From an uncultured Clostridia bacterium (GTDB lineage: Bacteria; Bacillota; Clostridia; Christensenellales; CAG-1252): a stretch of 40,702 nt of DNA. Location of the stretch: contig CALYRM010000008.1 in assembly GCA_945482995.1 (NCBI GenBank), forward strand, positions 1 to 40,702. Direction: 5' to 3'. Shown in pieces: positions 7,360 to 15,653 of the stretch; within the stretch, counting starts at the first letter, position 1; the number at the start of each line of letters is the position of its first letter. The notes under the pieces are model-generated. The model worked only from the letters and a program-made list of their open reading frames with translations. It was not told where the DNA came from and did not search any database. The translations under genes were made by a program, and so were the position numbers.

Positions 7360-8193
7360 ATGAATATTATAGAAAACATTCAATTAGATCAAGAAAGAGC
7401 CTTATACGGAAGCAATGATTTGATAATAAGGAATGTATCGTTCAGCGGTGAAGCGGATGGTGAAAGTGCAGTCAAGGAATGTAAAAACATAGTTGTTGAA
7501 AACTGTTATTTCAATTTAAGATATCCTTTTTGGCACGTACACGGTTTAAAAATAACCGATACCATAATGACGGAAAATTGTAGAGCGTCGCTGTGGTATT
7601 CCGACAATATACTCATTCAAACCACCAAGATGCACGGAATTAAAGCTTTGAGAGAGTGTTCAAATGTTAGTATTAAGAACTGTGATATAATCTCGCCCGA
7701 ATTTGGTTGGTCGGTAACAGGCTGTAATCTAGAAAACGTAACAGCCGTAAGTGAGTACTTTATGATGCGTTCAAAAGAGTTGCATTTTGAGAACGTTAAG
7801 TTTAAGGGTAAGTATTCTTTCCAGTACATAGAAAATGCTTATTTCAATAATTGCGAATTTGATACAAAGGACGCTTTTTGGCACGGCAAAAATATAACCG
7901 TTTTAAACTCGGTAGTTAAGGGCGAGTATTTAGCGTGGTATTCGGATAATTTAACTTTTGAAAACTGTACGATCATAGGCACTCAACCATTTTGCTATTG
8001 TAAAAACTTAAAGCTCATCAATTGTAAAATGATAGATACCGATTTGTGTTTTGAAAAGTCTTATGTGAATGCTACCATAACCACGCCCGTAATAAGCATA
8101 AAAAACCCGTATGACGGCAAAATTTTTGTACCCTCAGTCGGTGAGATTATACGAGACGATACACTATCAACAGGTGAAATCATTGTAGGATAG
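7360..8193 (+). CDS. DUF3737 family right-handed beta-helix protein
   Basis: This 277-residue protein is built from about ten short strands repeating roughly every 20 residues (for example KNIVVENCYFN, NVSIKNCDII, NITVLNSVVK, NLTFENCTII), the signature of a right-handed parallel beta-helix. Conserved aromatic steps such as YPFWHVHGLKI and DAFWHGKNITV mark it as DUF3737, a cytoplasmic family with no established function in Bacillota and some other gut bacteria. No signal peptide is present. The end, ISIKNPYDGKIFVPSVGEII, is also typical. The start at 7360 has only a weak AAGAGA upstream. It stands alone between repeat-rich gaps. Confidence 0.85.
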   Translation: MNIIENIQLDQERALYGSNDLIIRNVSFSGEADGESAVKECKNIVVENCYFNLRYPFWHVHGLKITDTIMTENCRASLWYSDNILIQTTKMHGIKALRECSNVSIKNCDIISPEFGWSVTGCNLENVTAVSEYFMMRSKELHFENVKFKGKYSFQYIENAYFNNCEFDTKDAFWHGKNITVLNSVVKGEYLAWYSDNLTFENCTIIGTQPFCYCKNLKLINCKMIDTDLCFEKSYVNATITTPVISIKNPYDGKIFVPSVGEIIRDDTLSTGEIIVG

Positions 8194-8208
8194 GCATACC
8201 ATATAAAT

Positions 8209-8449
8209 GTCATTCTGAGCGTAGTCGAAGAATCTCATCCGCTTCCGTCATTCCGATTAAATCGTCATTCCGACCAACGTGGAGGGTGAATTGACAGCTC
8301 CGCTGTCATCCTGAAAGCGTTGTTCGAGGGACCTCATCCGCTTCCGTCATTCCGACCGAAGTGGAGGAATCTCATCCTTGTTTGTCATGTCGAGCGTAGT
8401 CGAGACATCTCTATCCTAACACAGACTCGTTGCGAAGCATACGGAAACC
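8209..8449 (+). repeat. Cluster of GTCAT-type hairpin repeats, GTGAATTG unit and tail module
   Basis: Starts at 8209 (ATTCT/AGAAT stem), about 8260, 8305, 8346 (ATTCC/GGAAT) and 8384 (ATGTC/GACAT). GTGAATTG (8286-8293) is followed by the hairpin TGACAGC-tcc-GCTGTCA (8292-8308), which runs straight into the next copy. The cluster ends in the tail module ACAGACTCGTTGCGAAGC (8421-8438) and ATACGG. The cluster fills nearly all of the gap 8194-8501. Confidence 0.85.
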
Positions 8450-8501
8450 TTGAGTTTCGTCAATTTGACCAAGGTTGATAAATACATTAAGGAGAAATAA
8501 A

Positions 8502-9038
8502 ATGAAAAATATTTTAGTAATAACATCAAGCCACCGCAAAAACGGTAATTCAAATATGCTTGCAGAACAATTTATAAAGGGTGCTGTTGAAGCCAACAAC
8601 GTTGAAAGAGTAGACCTAAGCGAAAAGCAAATCAACTTTTGCCGTGGTTGCCTAGCTTGTCAAACCTTAAAAAAGTGTGTAATCAACGACGATGCTGCTC
8701 TCATTGCCGAAAAAATGGGCAGGGCTGACGTCCTTGTATTTGTAACCCCAATCTATTACTACTCAGTGAGTGGACTATTAAAAACTATGTTGGATAGGGC
8801 TAATCCTTTGTATGGTTCTGATTATTCTTTCCGTTCGGTTTACTTGATTGCTACTGCTGCCGACGAGGACTCAAGGGCTGTTGACGGTGCGGTAAAGGCT
8901 GTTCAAGGATGGGTTGATTGCTTTGAAAATGCAAAGCTTGAATGTGTTTTATTTGCCGGCGGTGTAGAGGCTCAAGGCGACGTTAAAGATAATATCGCAA
9001 TGTGCAAAGCCTATGAATTGGGCAAACAAATCATATAA
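8502..9038 (+). CDS. Flavodoxin-fold NAD(P)H-dependent oxidoreductase
   Basis: This 178-residue FMN-binding reductase belongs to the NADPH-dependent FMN reductase/NAD(P)H oxidoreductase family. The phosphate-binding loop lies at the N terminus (ITSSHRKNGNSNMLA). A Cys-rich FCRGCLACQTLKKC segment near residue 47-60 matches clostridial members. The dimer and flavin loop VFVTPIYYYSVSGLLKTMLD is well conserved. AAGGAG eight bases upstream of ATG 8502 favours this start over an in-frame ATG at 8475. The electron acceptor cannot be told from sequence. Confidence 0.88.
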   Translation: MKNILVITSSHRKNGNSNMLAEQFIKGAVEANNVERVDLSEKQINFCRGCLACQTLKKCVINDDAALIAEKMGRADVLVFVTPIYYYSVSGLLKTMLDRANPLYGSDYSFRSVYLIATAADEDSRAVDGAVKAVQGWVDCFENAKLECVLFAGGVEAQGDVKDNIAMCKAYELGKQII

Positions 9039-9096
9039 TACATAAAATCATTTGACAAATTAACTAAAATAGGTTAAACTAATATCAATTTAATAG

Positions 9097-9141
9097 AAAG
9101 ACAGTTCGAAACCATCCTGTCTAAAAATAAAACTATGGAGG
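9097..9141 (+). promoter_or_regulatory. PreQ1-I riboswitch
   Basis: Stem P1 is AGACAG (9099-9104) with CTGTCT (9117-9122). The 12-nt loop TTCGAAACCATC keeps the conserved TTC and CATC elements. An A-rich tail (AAAAATAAAACTA) then leads into TGGAGG, where the Shine-Dalgarno bases 9137-9141 can pair into the pseudoknot. This is the preQ1-I architecture in which ligand hides the ribosome binding site. The downstream gene is a queuosine-precursor-type transporter, which agrees with the ligand. Expected effect: preQ1 lowers translation. Confidence 0.85.
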
Positions 9142-9154
9142 ATGATGGCGTACT

Positions 9155-9961
9155 GTGCCAATGGACTTGCTTTCCGTTGCATACGCCTTCTTTGTTTGTA
9201 TGAAAGAAAAAATAAAGAGAGAATTTCAAGAGTTTAGACTACTTCTAAAATCGGTACCAAGCATTGTAATTGTTTTATTCGTGGTATCGGTTTTTTCAAT
9301 GAATTTGCTTGCAAACAAAAGCATAAATTTAGGCGTTGATTGGTTGGCTCTCGACACGGGAATTATCGTTTCATGGTTTGCCTTTTTATCAATGGACGTC
9401 ATCACCAAACATTTTGGACCAAAGGCAGGCACTCAAATTTCGATTATGACGCTTGTATTTAGTTTATTCTTTTGTTTGCTGTTTTTCATAGGCTCGGTGA
9501 TCCCCGGAGTATGGGGCGAATCCTTTGTCGAAGGTAGCGAAGACGTAATCAATACGGCATTAAACAAAACGTTTGGCGGTACTTGGTATGTATTATTGGG
9601 TAGTTCGGTTGCGTTTTTAGTATCTTCCGTAGTGAATAATTTTTCAAATTGGGGCATAGGCAAGATTTTTGTCAAAAAACCTGACGGCATTCTTGCTTAT
9701 ATCACGAGAACATACGTTTCGACTGCAATCGGACAGTTTGTAGATAACTTTGTGTTCGCTCTTATTGTTAGTCACAACTTCTTCGGTTGGACAATACTTC
9801 AATGCTTTACTTGCGCATTGACCGGAATGGTTGCCGAGCTTTTGGTAGAGGCTATATTCTTCCATTTGGGGTTTAGCATTACTAAAAAGTGGAAAAAACA
9901 AGAAATCGGAAAGGAATACTTTGAATTTAGAAAAAGGAAGGATAGCGTATGCGAGTGTTAG
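9155..9961 (+). CDS. VUT family queuosine precursor transporter (YhhQ/QueT-like)
   Basis: This integral membrane protein has about six helices and the family's opening pattern (LKSVPSIVIVLFVVSVFSMN, LLANKSINLG, then SFLSMDVITKHFGPKAGTQ with the conserved Asp and Lys) and the late motif RTYVSTAIGQFVDNFVFALI. It should import queuosine precursors (preQ0/preQ1) for tRNA modification; the preQ1 riboswitch just upstream supports this strongly. The start is uncertain. GTG 9155 is 13 nt after the GGAGG and ATG 9161 is 19 nt away; ATG 9200 gives the usual family N terminus but has no ribosome binding site. It overlaps the SDR gene by 13 nt. Confidence 0.88.
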   Translation: MPMDLLSVAYAFFVCMKEKIKREFQEFRLLLKSVPSIVIVLFVVSVFSMNLLANKSINLGVDWLALDTGIIVSWFAFLSMDVITKHFGPKAGTQISIMTLVFSLFFCLLFFIGSVIPGVWGESFVEGSEDVINTALNKTFGGTWYVLLGSSVAFLVSSVVNNFSNWGIGKIFVKKPDGILAYITRTYVSTAIGQFVDNFVFALIVSHNFFGWTILQCFTCALTGMVAELLVEAIFFHLGFSITKKWKKQEIGKEYFEFRKRKDSVCEC

Positions 9962-10593
9962 TTACAGGAACGAGTCAGGGGATAGGACGGGCAATTTCAG
10001 AGAAGTTTTTGTCAAGCGGACATACTGTTTATGGGCTTGATATTCTTGACGGGACGATTAATAATGCAAATTATATTCACTTTAAAACCGATGTTTTAGG
10101 GACTTTGCCCGAGATTGAAAACTTGGATATAGTAATTAATAATGCAGGCGTTCAAGCTTCGGGAAAGGATATAGACGTGAACTTAAAAGGTTCGATAAGG
10201 GTTACCGAAAAGTACGCAATTCAACCTAATATAAAGAGTGTTTTATTTATTGCTTCGGCAAGCGCTCGGAGTGGCTCGGAATTTCCTGAATATGTGGCAA
10301 GCAAAGGCGGACTGGTTAGCTATATGAAGAATGTCGCTCTAAGAGTTGCAAAATGGGGAGCAACCTCAAATAGTTTATCTCCGGGTGGCGTCACTACTGA
10401 CTTAAATTTAAGGGTTATGACGGACAAAGAAAAGTGGCAACAAATAATGAATGAAACCTTGCTTCCCAAATGGGCAAGTGCTGAAGAAATAGCAGAGTGG
10501 GCATATTTTGTAACGGTAATCAACAAATCAATGACTGCCGAAGACCTGCTTATCGATAACGGCGAATTTGCAAAATCAAACTTTATTTGGTAA
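9949..10593 (+). CDS. SDR family NAD(P)-dependent oxidoreductase
   Basis: This 214-residue short-chain dehydrogenase has a Rossmann fold with TGTSQGIGRA (cofactor Gly motif, residues 7-16), NNAG (residues 64-67), the catalytic Ser in FIASASARSGS and the YxxxK pair in YVASKGG. A PGG motif follows (SLSPGGVTTDL). It is short for the family, with abbreviated loops between strands 2 and 4. The gene overlaps the queuosine transporter by 13 nt, so it is co-transcribed behind the preQ1 riboswitch. No link to queuosine metabolism is known to me, so the substrate is open. Confidence 0.85.
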   Translation: MRVLVTGTSQGIGRAISEKFLSSGHTVYGLDILDGTINNANYIHFKTDVLGTLPEIENLDIVINNAGVQASGKDIDVNLKGSIRVTEKYAIQPNIKSVLFIASASARSGSEFPEYVASKGGLVSYMKNVALRVAKWGATSNSLSPGGVTTDLNLRVMTDKEKWQQIMNETLLPKWASAEEIAEWAYFVTVINKSMTAEDLLIDNGEFAKSNFIW

Positions 10594-10602
10594 TTCCTAA
10601 TT

Positions 10603-11004
10603 GTCATTCTTGACCTGTTTGCGTGTTCCTACTCATATTGTCATTCTTGACCTATTTGCGTATTCCCGACTCATATTGTCATTCTGAGCAACGTCAAAGG
10701 TGAATTGACAGCTATGCTGTCATCCTGAAAGCGTTGTTCGAGGGACCTCATCCGCATCGTCATTCCGACCAACGTTGAGGAATCTCTATCTAAGCACCTA
10801 TTATTAGCAAAGCATACGAACAGTCTGAAATCACAATATTGTCATCCTGAAAGCGTTGTTCGAGCGACCTCATCCGCATTGTCATTCCGACCAAGGTGGA
10901 GGAATCTCTATCCAAGCACCTACTATTAGCAAAGCATACGAACAGTCTGAAATCACAATATTGTCATCCTCAAGCGTTGTGCAACGAAGTCGAAGGATCT
11001 AATC
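10603..11004 (+). repeat. Large GTCAT repeat cluster with tandem 122-bp and 37-bp units
   Basis: Two near-identical 37/38-bp units (10603-10639, 10640-10677, GTCATTCTTGACCT...) are followed by a copy with GTGAATTG (10700-10707) and hairpin TGACAGC-tat-GCTGTCA (10706-10722). Then come two 122-bp units in tandem (10719-10840 and 10841-10962) that differ at only a few positions, and a third, partial unit starting at 10963. Each 122-bp unit contains two hairpin repeats and the tail module TTAGCAAAGCATACGAACAG. This fills the gap 10594-11036. Confidence 0.85.
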
Positions 11005-11036
11005 CACTTCCAATGCGCAATGTGCAATTTTATTAA

Positions 11037-11088
11037 TGCCTTTGAAGTATAAATTGTCGCTCATATGCAAAATGCTTCAAAGGCTTTT
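11037..11088 (+). terminator. Probable Rho-independent terminator
   Basis: A 10-bp perfect stem (GCCTTTGAAG with CTTCAAAGGC) is separated by a long 27-nt loop and followed by five T. It lies 440 nt after the SDR gene and just before the next promoter. The long loop makes it weaker than a classic terminator. Confidence 0.55.
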
Positions 11089-11107
11089 TGTATTATTTTA
11101 AAAAATG

Positions 11108-11136
11108 TTGAGAACAACTTTTTTTTGTGATATAAT
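11108..11136 (+). promoter_or_regulatory. Sigma-A-type promoter for the 5'-nucleotidase gene
   Basis: TTGAGA (11108-11113), 17-nt spacer, TATAAT (11131-11136), 26 nt before the start codon. Confidence 0.7.
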
Positions 11137-11162
11137 AAATAAAAAATTATCGGAGAAGCATT

Positions 11163-12893
11163 GTGAAAAGAAAAATTATTTTTACTTTATCCGTATTACT
11201 AATACTTTGTTTTATTCTTTCGTCTTGTACGATTGACTTTAATAATAAAACTTCTTTATCAGTCCCCGTTGTTGAAGTCGACGTTATGGGTAACGCTAGC
11301 TGGAGTGTGGTAGAAAATGCGTCAGGCTACTCCTACAAAATTAACAATGGAGAGATTGTCAAGACAAACGGCAACAGTGTAAAAATTGAGGACGGACAGT
11401 ATATTCAAGTTAGAGCAGATGGCAAGGGAAACTATTTAGACAGTGCATTTTCCGAACCTATTTATTATAGAATTACGGACTGCGAGCATATGGATGCAGA
11501 TGAAGATGGTGCTTGTGATAAATGCTCTTTAACTATTGCATTAAATTTGACATTCTTATCCATCAACGATTTGCATGGTAAGTTCGTTGATACAAACGAA
11601 CAACCCGGTGTTGACGAATTGACAACATATCTAAAAGATTTATACCGCGATAACTCAAGAGAGGAAATATTGCTTTCCACCGGCGATATGTGGCAGGGAA
11701 CAGTTGAATCCTCTACAAATAGGGGCGCTCTTATGACCGAGTGGATGAATGAAGTCTCTTTCTCTGCAATGGCTCTAGGTAATCATGAATTCGATTGGGG
11801 TGTTGATTATATCACCCAAAATGCTCAAAAAGCAAACTTTCCATTTATTGCAATAAACGTACGATATAAGGGCGCGCAATTAGCAGGTACAACGCCATCG
11901 GTTATCGTTGAAAGAAAAGGTTTTAAGGTTGGTATTATCGGAGCTATAGGTAATTGTAGAAGCTCTATTTCGGGCGAGTATAACCGTGATTTACATTTTA
12001 TCGTTGGCGATGAATTAACTCAGCTTGTCAAGGACGAAGCCACGAGATTACGTGCAGAGGGCTGTCGCTTTATTGTATACGCTATTCACGAAGGACCGAG
12101 TTATTTTGGCGAAACTAATGTAAATGAAAACGGCGAAGTTTTCTATGATATGTCACTATCAGACGGATATATTGATTTGGTATTTGAGGGACACACTCAT
12201 GCTAAATACGTACACCAAGACGATTTTGGAGTTTATCACATTCAAAGCGCTGCGGAAAACCGTGCATTGAGCTGTTCCGAAGTAACCGTCAATTTATTGA
12301 CTGATGAAATAATGGTTACAAGTGCATTCAATATGTTGAATACCGAATATGCCGACGAAGATATAAAGGGCGACGACGTGGTAAATGAAATATTTGAAAA
12401 ATATTTTGAGAATTCCAATCCATATACAACTGTGGTTGGTACAGCAAGCAAAACCCTTTATTCAGATGCAGTATGTGATAAAGTGGCGGAATTATATTAT
12501 GAAGTCGGCAAACAAAAATGGGGTGATAAATACGATATTATATTAGGTGGCGGATTTATATCTCTAAGAACTCCATATAAAGTTGAAAGCGGCGAAGTAA
12601 CCTATGCGGATTTATTTGCGATATTACCTTTTGATAACACACTAATATTAGGCTCAATTAAGGGTTCTAAGCTCAAATTTAATTTTATTAATACTCAAAA
12701 TGATAGATATCACTGCTACTATGATAAATCGATAGTATCGTCAATAGAGGATAATCGCACATATTACGTAATAGTTGATACATACACTTCAAACTATTAT
12801 CCAAACGGAATAACCGAGATTGCAAGATATACAAATGGCGTTTACGCAAGAGATTTGCTTGCAGATTATTTTAGAAAAATTAAGGTTTGGTGA
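11163..12893 (+). CDS. Lipoprotein 5'-nucleotidase/metallophosphoesterase
   Basis: This 576-residue surface enzyme removes phosphate from nucleotides outside the cell. The lipoprotein signal is CFILSSC (lipobox, Cys near residue 22). A short Ig-like segment and a Cys/His motif (CEHMDADEDGACDKCS) follow. The calcineurin-like metallophosphatase domain shows INDLHGK, STGDMWQG, LGNHEFDWG, IHEG and FEGHTHA, supplying all metal ligands. The C-terminal 5'-nucleotidase domain (LGGGFISLR..., about residues 450-576) binds substrate. It starts with GTG at 11163 behind GGAG. It has its own promoter and a terminator at 12909. Phosphate or nucleoside scavenging is the likely role. Confidence 0.92.
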   Translation: MKRKIIFTLSVLLILCFILSSCTIDFNNKTSLSVPVVEVDVMGNASWSVVENASGYSYKINNGEIVKTNGNSVKIEDGQYIQVRADGKGNYLDSAFSEPIYYRITDCEHMDADEDGACDKCSLTIALNLTFLSINDLHGKFVDTNEQPGVDELTTYLKDLYRDNSREEILLSTGDMWQGTVESSTNRGALMTEWMNEVSFSAMALGNHEFDWGVDYITQNAQKANFPFIAINVRYKGAQLAGTTPSVIVERKGFKVGIIGAIGNCRSSISGEYNRDLHFIVGDELTQLVKDEATRLRAEGCRFIVYAIHEGPSYFGETNVNENGEVFYDMSLSDGYIDLVFEGHTHAKYVHQDDFGVYHIQSAAENRALSCSEVTVNLLTDEIMVTSAFNMLNTEYADEDIKGDDVVNEIFEKYFENSNPYTTVVGTASKTLYSDAVCDKVAELYYEVGKQKWGDKYDIILGGGFISLRTPYKVESGEVTYADLFAILPFDNTLILGSIKGSKLKFNFINTQNDRYHCYYDKSIVSSIEDNRTYYVIVDTYTSNYYPNGITEIARYTNGVYARDLLADYFRKIKVW

Positions 12894-12908
12894 TAGCGTC
12901 AAATGCAA

Positions 12909-12943
12909 ATTGGCTAAAGTGTTTCGAACTTTAGCCAATCTTT
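12909..12943 (+). terminator. Terminator after the 5'-nucleotidase gene
   Basis: A 12-bp perfect stem (ATTGGCTAAAGT with ACTTTAGCCAAT) with a 7-nt loop is followed by CTTTAATTT, 16 nt after the stop codon. Confidence 0.75.
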
Positions 12944-13029
12944 AATTTACATAAGAAAAAAAGTTGTATATACGAAAAAATTTCTTGAGTCTATTAATAA
13001 GTTTAAAAATGTTTTCTTACAAAGTTTAC

Positions 13030-13072
13030 AAAATAATACCCAATAGCAATTTTTGCCATGGGGTATTATTTT
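13030..13072 (-). terminator. Terminator after fhs (minus strand)
   Basis: A 12-bp outer stem (AAAATAATACCC with GGGTATTATTTT) carries an irregular inner part. Read on the minus strand it lies 26 nt after the fhs stop codon. The AT-rich arms could also act on plus-strand transcripts. Confidence 0.65.
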
Positions 13073-13097
13073 GAATAGATAAATTATGAACTTCTTT

Positions 13098-14762
13098 TTA
13101 GAATAGTCCTGTAATTTTGCCGTTTTCGTCAACGTCAATGTTTTCTGCTGCGGGAACTTTAGGAAGTCCGGGCATAGTCATAATATCGCCTGTAAGCACC
13201 ACGATAAAACCTGCACCTGCGCTTATTTTTACATTTTTAACGGTTACTGTGAAATCGGTAGGCGCACCCAAAAGAGCGGGGTTGTCCGAAAAACTATACT
13301 GTGTTTTTGCGATACATACAGGTATTTTGTCAAAACCTAATTTAGTCAAGCGGTCAATTTCTTTTTTTGCTTGTGGTAAAATGGTAATACCTTTGCCACC
13401 GTAAACTTTTTGAACGACGCTTTCGATTTTTTTGTCTATTGGCAAATCCAAAGAATAACAAAATTCAAAATTGTTTGGCTCTTCGGTGAGTTTTACAACT
13501 TCTTTGGCAAGGTCTTCGCCACCCTTGCCGCCGTCAGCCCAAACTGTAGATAAAACAACGTTTACGCCCAATTCCTTGCATTTTTCAATAACCAAATCAA
13601 TTTCTGCATCGGTATCGGTCGGGAATCTATTTACTGCTACGACTGTGGGAAGTTTGTAAACGTTTTTAATGTTAGACAAGTGTCTTAGTAGGTTTGGAAT
13701 ACCCTTTTCAAGCGTCGTTAGGTTTTCTTTGTTTAAGTTCGATTTTAGACTACCGCCGTGTAATTTTAATGCTCTAACGGTTGCAACTATGACAACGGCA
13801 TCGGGTTTAAGGTTTGCGAACCTACATTTGATATCCAAAAACTTTTCAGCACCTAAGTCGGCGCCGAAGCCTGCCTCGGTAACCACGTAATCGCCCAACT
13901 TTAATGCAAGCTTAGTTGCGGTAACGCTGTTACATCCGTGTGCGATATTAGCAAACGGTCCGCCGTGTACAAGAGCAGGGGTGCCCTCGAGCGTTTGAAC
14001 CAAGTTAGGTTGCAAAGCGTCTTTTAATAGGGCAGTCATTGCGCCTTGCGCCTTCAAATCGCCTGCGGTTACGGGCTTATCGTCAAAGGTATAGCCAACA
14101 ATAATTTTTGAAAGTCTTTCTTTTAGATCAGAAATAGACGAGCTTAAACATAATACAGCCATTATTTCGGAAGCAACGGTTATATCAAATCCGTCCTCTC
14201 TCGGTACGCCGTTTGCTTTGCCACCCAAACCGTCAACAACAAATCTTAACTGTCTGTCGTTCATATCCACGCAACGTTTCCAAGTGATTTTTCTTGTATC
14301 GATTCCAAGAGCATTGCCTTGGTGAATATGGTTATCAAGCATTGCTGCTAAGAGGTTATTCGCTGCGCCAATTGCATGGAAGTCACCTGTAAAATGTAGG
14401 TTAATATCTTCCATAGGAACGACTTGAGCATATCCGCCACCTGCCGCTCCGCCTTTTACACCGAATACAGGGCCTAAGGACGGCTCTCGAAGTGCAACGA
14501 TTACATTTTTACCAATTCGTTTTAAGCCGTCTGCAAGTCCAATGGTCGTGGTGGTTTTGCCTTCTCCGGCGGGGGTTGGGGTAATAGCGGTAACTAAAAT
14601 AAGTTTACCGTCGGGATTTTTATTTTCATTCATTATAGACAAATCTATCTTTGCCTTATACTTACCGTAATAATTAATATATTTTTCGTCAATACCGGCA
14701 GTCGCTGCAATTTCCGAAATATGTTTAGGTGTAATAGATTGAGCAATTTCAATATCAGTCAT
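13098..14762 (-). CDS. fhs: Formate-tetrahydrofolate ligase
   Basis: This 554-residue ATP-dependent enzyme makes 10-formyl-tetrahydrofolate from formate, feeding purine synthesis and, in acetogens, the methyl branch of the Wood-Ljungdahl pathway. The start is the classic [18 protein letters not shown]. The ATP loop [17 protein letters not shown] lies near residues 62-78. The folate and formate region ([20 protein letters not shown]) and the ending [20 protein letters not shown] are canonical, and length is standard. AAGGAG seven bases before ATG 14762 fixes the start. It is a single gene between terminators. No other Wood-Ljungdahl gene is in the window. Confidence 0.98.
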   Translation of the reverse strand: MTDIEIAQSITPKHISEIAATAGIDEKYINYYGKYKAKIDLSIMNENKNPDGKLILVTAITPTPAGEGKTTTTIGLADGLKRIGKNVIVALREPSLGPVFGVKGGAAGGGYAQVVPMEDINLHFTGDFHAIGAANNLLAAMLDNHIHQGNALGIDTRKITWKRCVDMNDRQLRFVVDGLGGKANGVPREDGFDITVASEIMAVLCLSSSISDLKERLSKIIVGYTFDDKPVTAGDLKAQGAMTALLKDALQPNLVQTLEGTPALVHGGPFANIAHGCNSVTATKLALKLGDYVVTEAGFGADLGAEKFLDIKCRFANLKPDAVVIVATVRALKLHGGSLKSNLNKENLTTLEKGIPNLLRHLSNIKNVYKLPTVVAVNRFPTDTDAEIDLVIEKCKELGVNVVLSTVWADGGKGGEDLAKEVVKLTEEPNNFEFCYSLDLPIDKKIESVVQKVYGGKGITILPQAKKEIDRLTKLGFDKIPVCIAKTQYSFSDNPALLGAPTDFTVTVKNVKISAGAGFIVVLTGDIMTMPGLPKVPAAENIDVDENGKITGLF

Positions 14763-14820
14763 AGTTATCTCCTTATATTAGGGTAATCAGTAGTATTGCC
14801 TAAATAAAGTATTATATATA

Positions 14821-14850
14821 ATTATCACATATTATATAGAAAATAGTCAA
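14821..14850 (-). promoter_or_regulatory. Possible promoter for fhs (minus strand)
   Basis: On the minus strand TTGACT (14845-14850), an 18-nt spacer and GATAAT (14821-14826) lie 58 nt before the start codon. The surrounding DNA is very AT-rich, so another -10 box is possible. Confidence 0.45.
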
Positions 14851-14890
14851 TACTTTATTTAAAAAGTATAGAATATAATTTTTGCTAATA

Positions 14891-14932
14891 AAAAAACATT
14901 GGTTGTAAACTTTGTGAACACCAATGTTTTTT
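14891..14932 (-). terminator. Bidirectional terminator hairpin
   Basis: AAAAAACATTGG pairs with CCAATGTTTTTT around an 18-nt loop. On the minus strand it ends the zinc-ribbon gene transcript, 86 nt after its stop codon and past one repeat copy. Confidence 0.7.
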
Positions 14933-14954
14933 TAGATGGCAAATTATGTCTTTC

Positions 14955-14981
14955 GTCATTCCGAGCAAGGTTGAGGAATCT
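14955..14981 (+). repeat. GTCAT-type hairpin repeat, single copy
   Basis: GTCATTCCGAGCAAGGTTGA then GGAATCT. The inner stem ATTCC/GGAAT pairs. It sits between the zinc-ribbon gene and its terminator, so it would be transcribed with that mRNA. Confidence 0.75.
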
Positions 14982-15018
14982 TGCGAAAAACATATTTCTA
15001 ATCACAAACACAATTCTG

Positions 15019-15492
15019 TTAAAGTTGTTGTTTTCCACAATATTGGCAAAATTTTGAGTCGGTGGGTATCTGTTTCCCGCAATATCTGCAGTAGACAGTG
15101 TTTTCTACAGTATTTGTTGCAGTGTTATCAGTGGGACTGTCCCAACCTGTTTTAACGGCGCTTGCAACCTTTGTAACGGATTCTTCCACAATGTCGGCAC
15201 GATTGTTTGATATATCCCTCAAGTCATCTTTTGCTGTTTCCTCTAAGTATTTTACCATGCGAACTCCTGCCTTGTGTATTTTAGGCAAGAAACTAATAAA
15301 AAATAAAGGAAAGGATATAACCAAAATGAAAATCCCCGGTGCAAGAAAACCAAAGTTAGGGAAGTCCGTTTTTTCTTCTCTAAATACCAATGTCCCCAAA
15401 AATATCAGCGTGATGCCGATTACGAGTGCAAAACAAGCGATTACTCTTAGTACAAAAAACAATTTTGGTTCTTTAACTTTTTCTTTTTTCAT
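15019..15492 (-). CDS. Membrane protein with C-terminal zinc ribbon
   Basis: This 157-residue protein has two transmembrane helices (about residues 13-36 and 50-72), a cytosolic linker and a C-terminal zinc-ribbon knuckle pair (YCRYCGKQIPTDSKFCQYCG, two CxxC motifs). Such zinc-ribbon membrane proteins are common in Clostridia and have no settled role. AAAGGA eight bases before ATG 15492 favours this start over an in-frame ATG at 15534. A weak promoter may lie at 15507-15534 (TTGATA, 16 nt, TATCTA on the minus strand), which would overlap the longer N terminus and so argues against it. Confidence 0.75.
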   Translation of the reverse strand: MKKEKVKEPKLFFVLRVIACFALVIGITLIFLGTLVFREEKTDFPNFGFLAPGIFILVISFPLFFISFLPKIHKAGVRMVKYLEETAKDDLRDISNNRADIVEESVTKVASAVKTGWDSPTDNTATNTVENTVYCRYCGKQIPTDSKFCQYCGKQQL

Positions 15493-15653
15493 AATAAATC
15501 CTTTTTTAGATAAAACTAAGACTATATTTATCAACTAATAGTCGTTTATTTGTGTAGATTCGAGAGATTGGAACGCAAATATCGGTTGATAAATCATCTA
15601 CTTATATAATAGCAAAATTTATAATCGATAGAAACATTTTAAGTAAAATTATA

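Noticed and set aside
8475-8501. Upstream start for the flavodoxin-like reductase
   Set aside because: The AAGGAG ribosome binding site lies between this ATG and the one at 8502, which begins the conserved strand.
13117-13890. Several plus-strand open frames opposite fhs, and similar ones opposite the ATPase gene at 21602-24226
   Set aside because: They are antisense shadows of strongly conserved minus-strand genes and have no ribosome binding sites.
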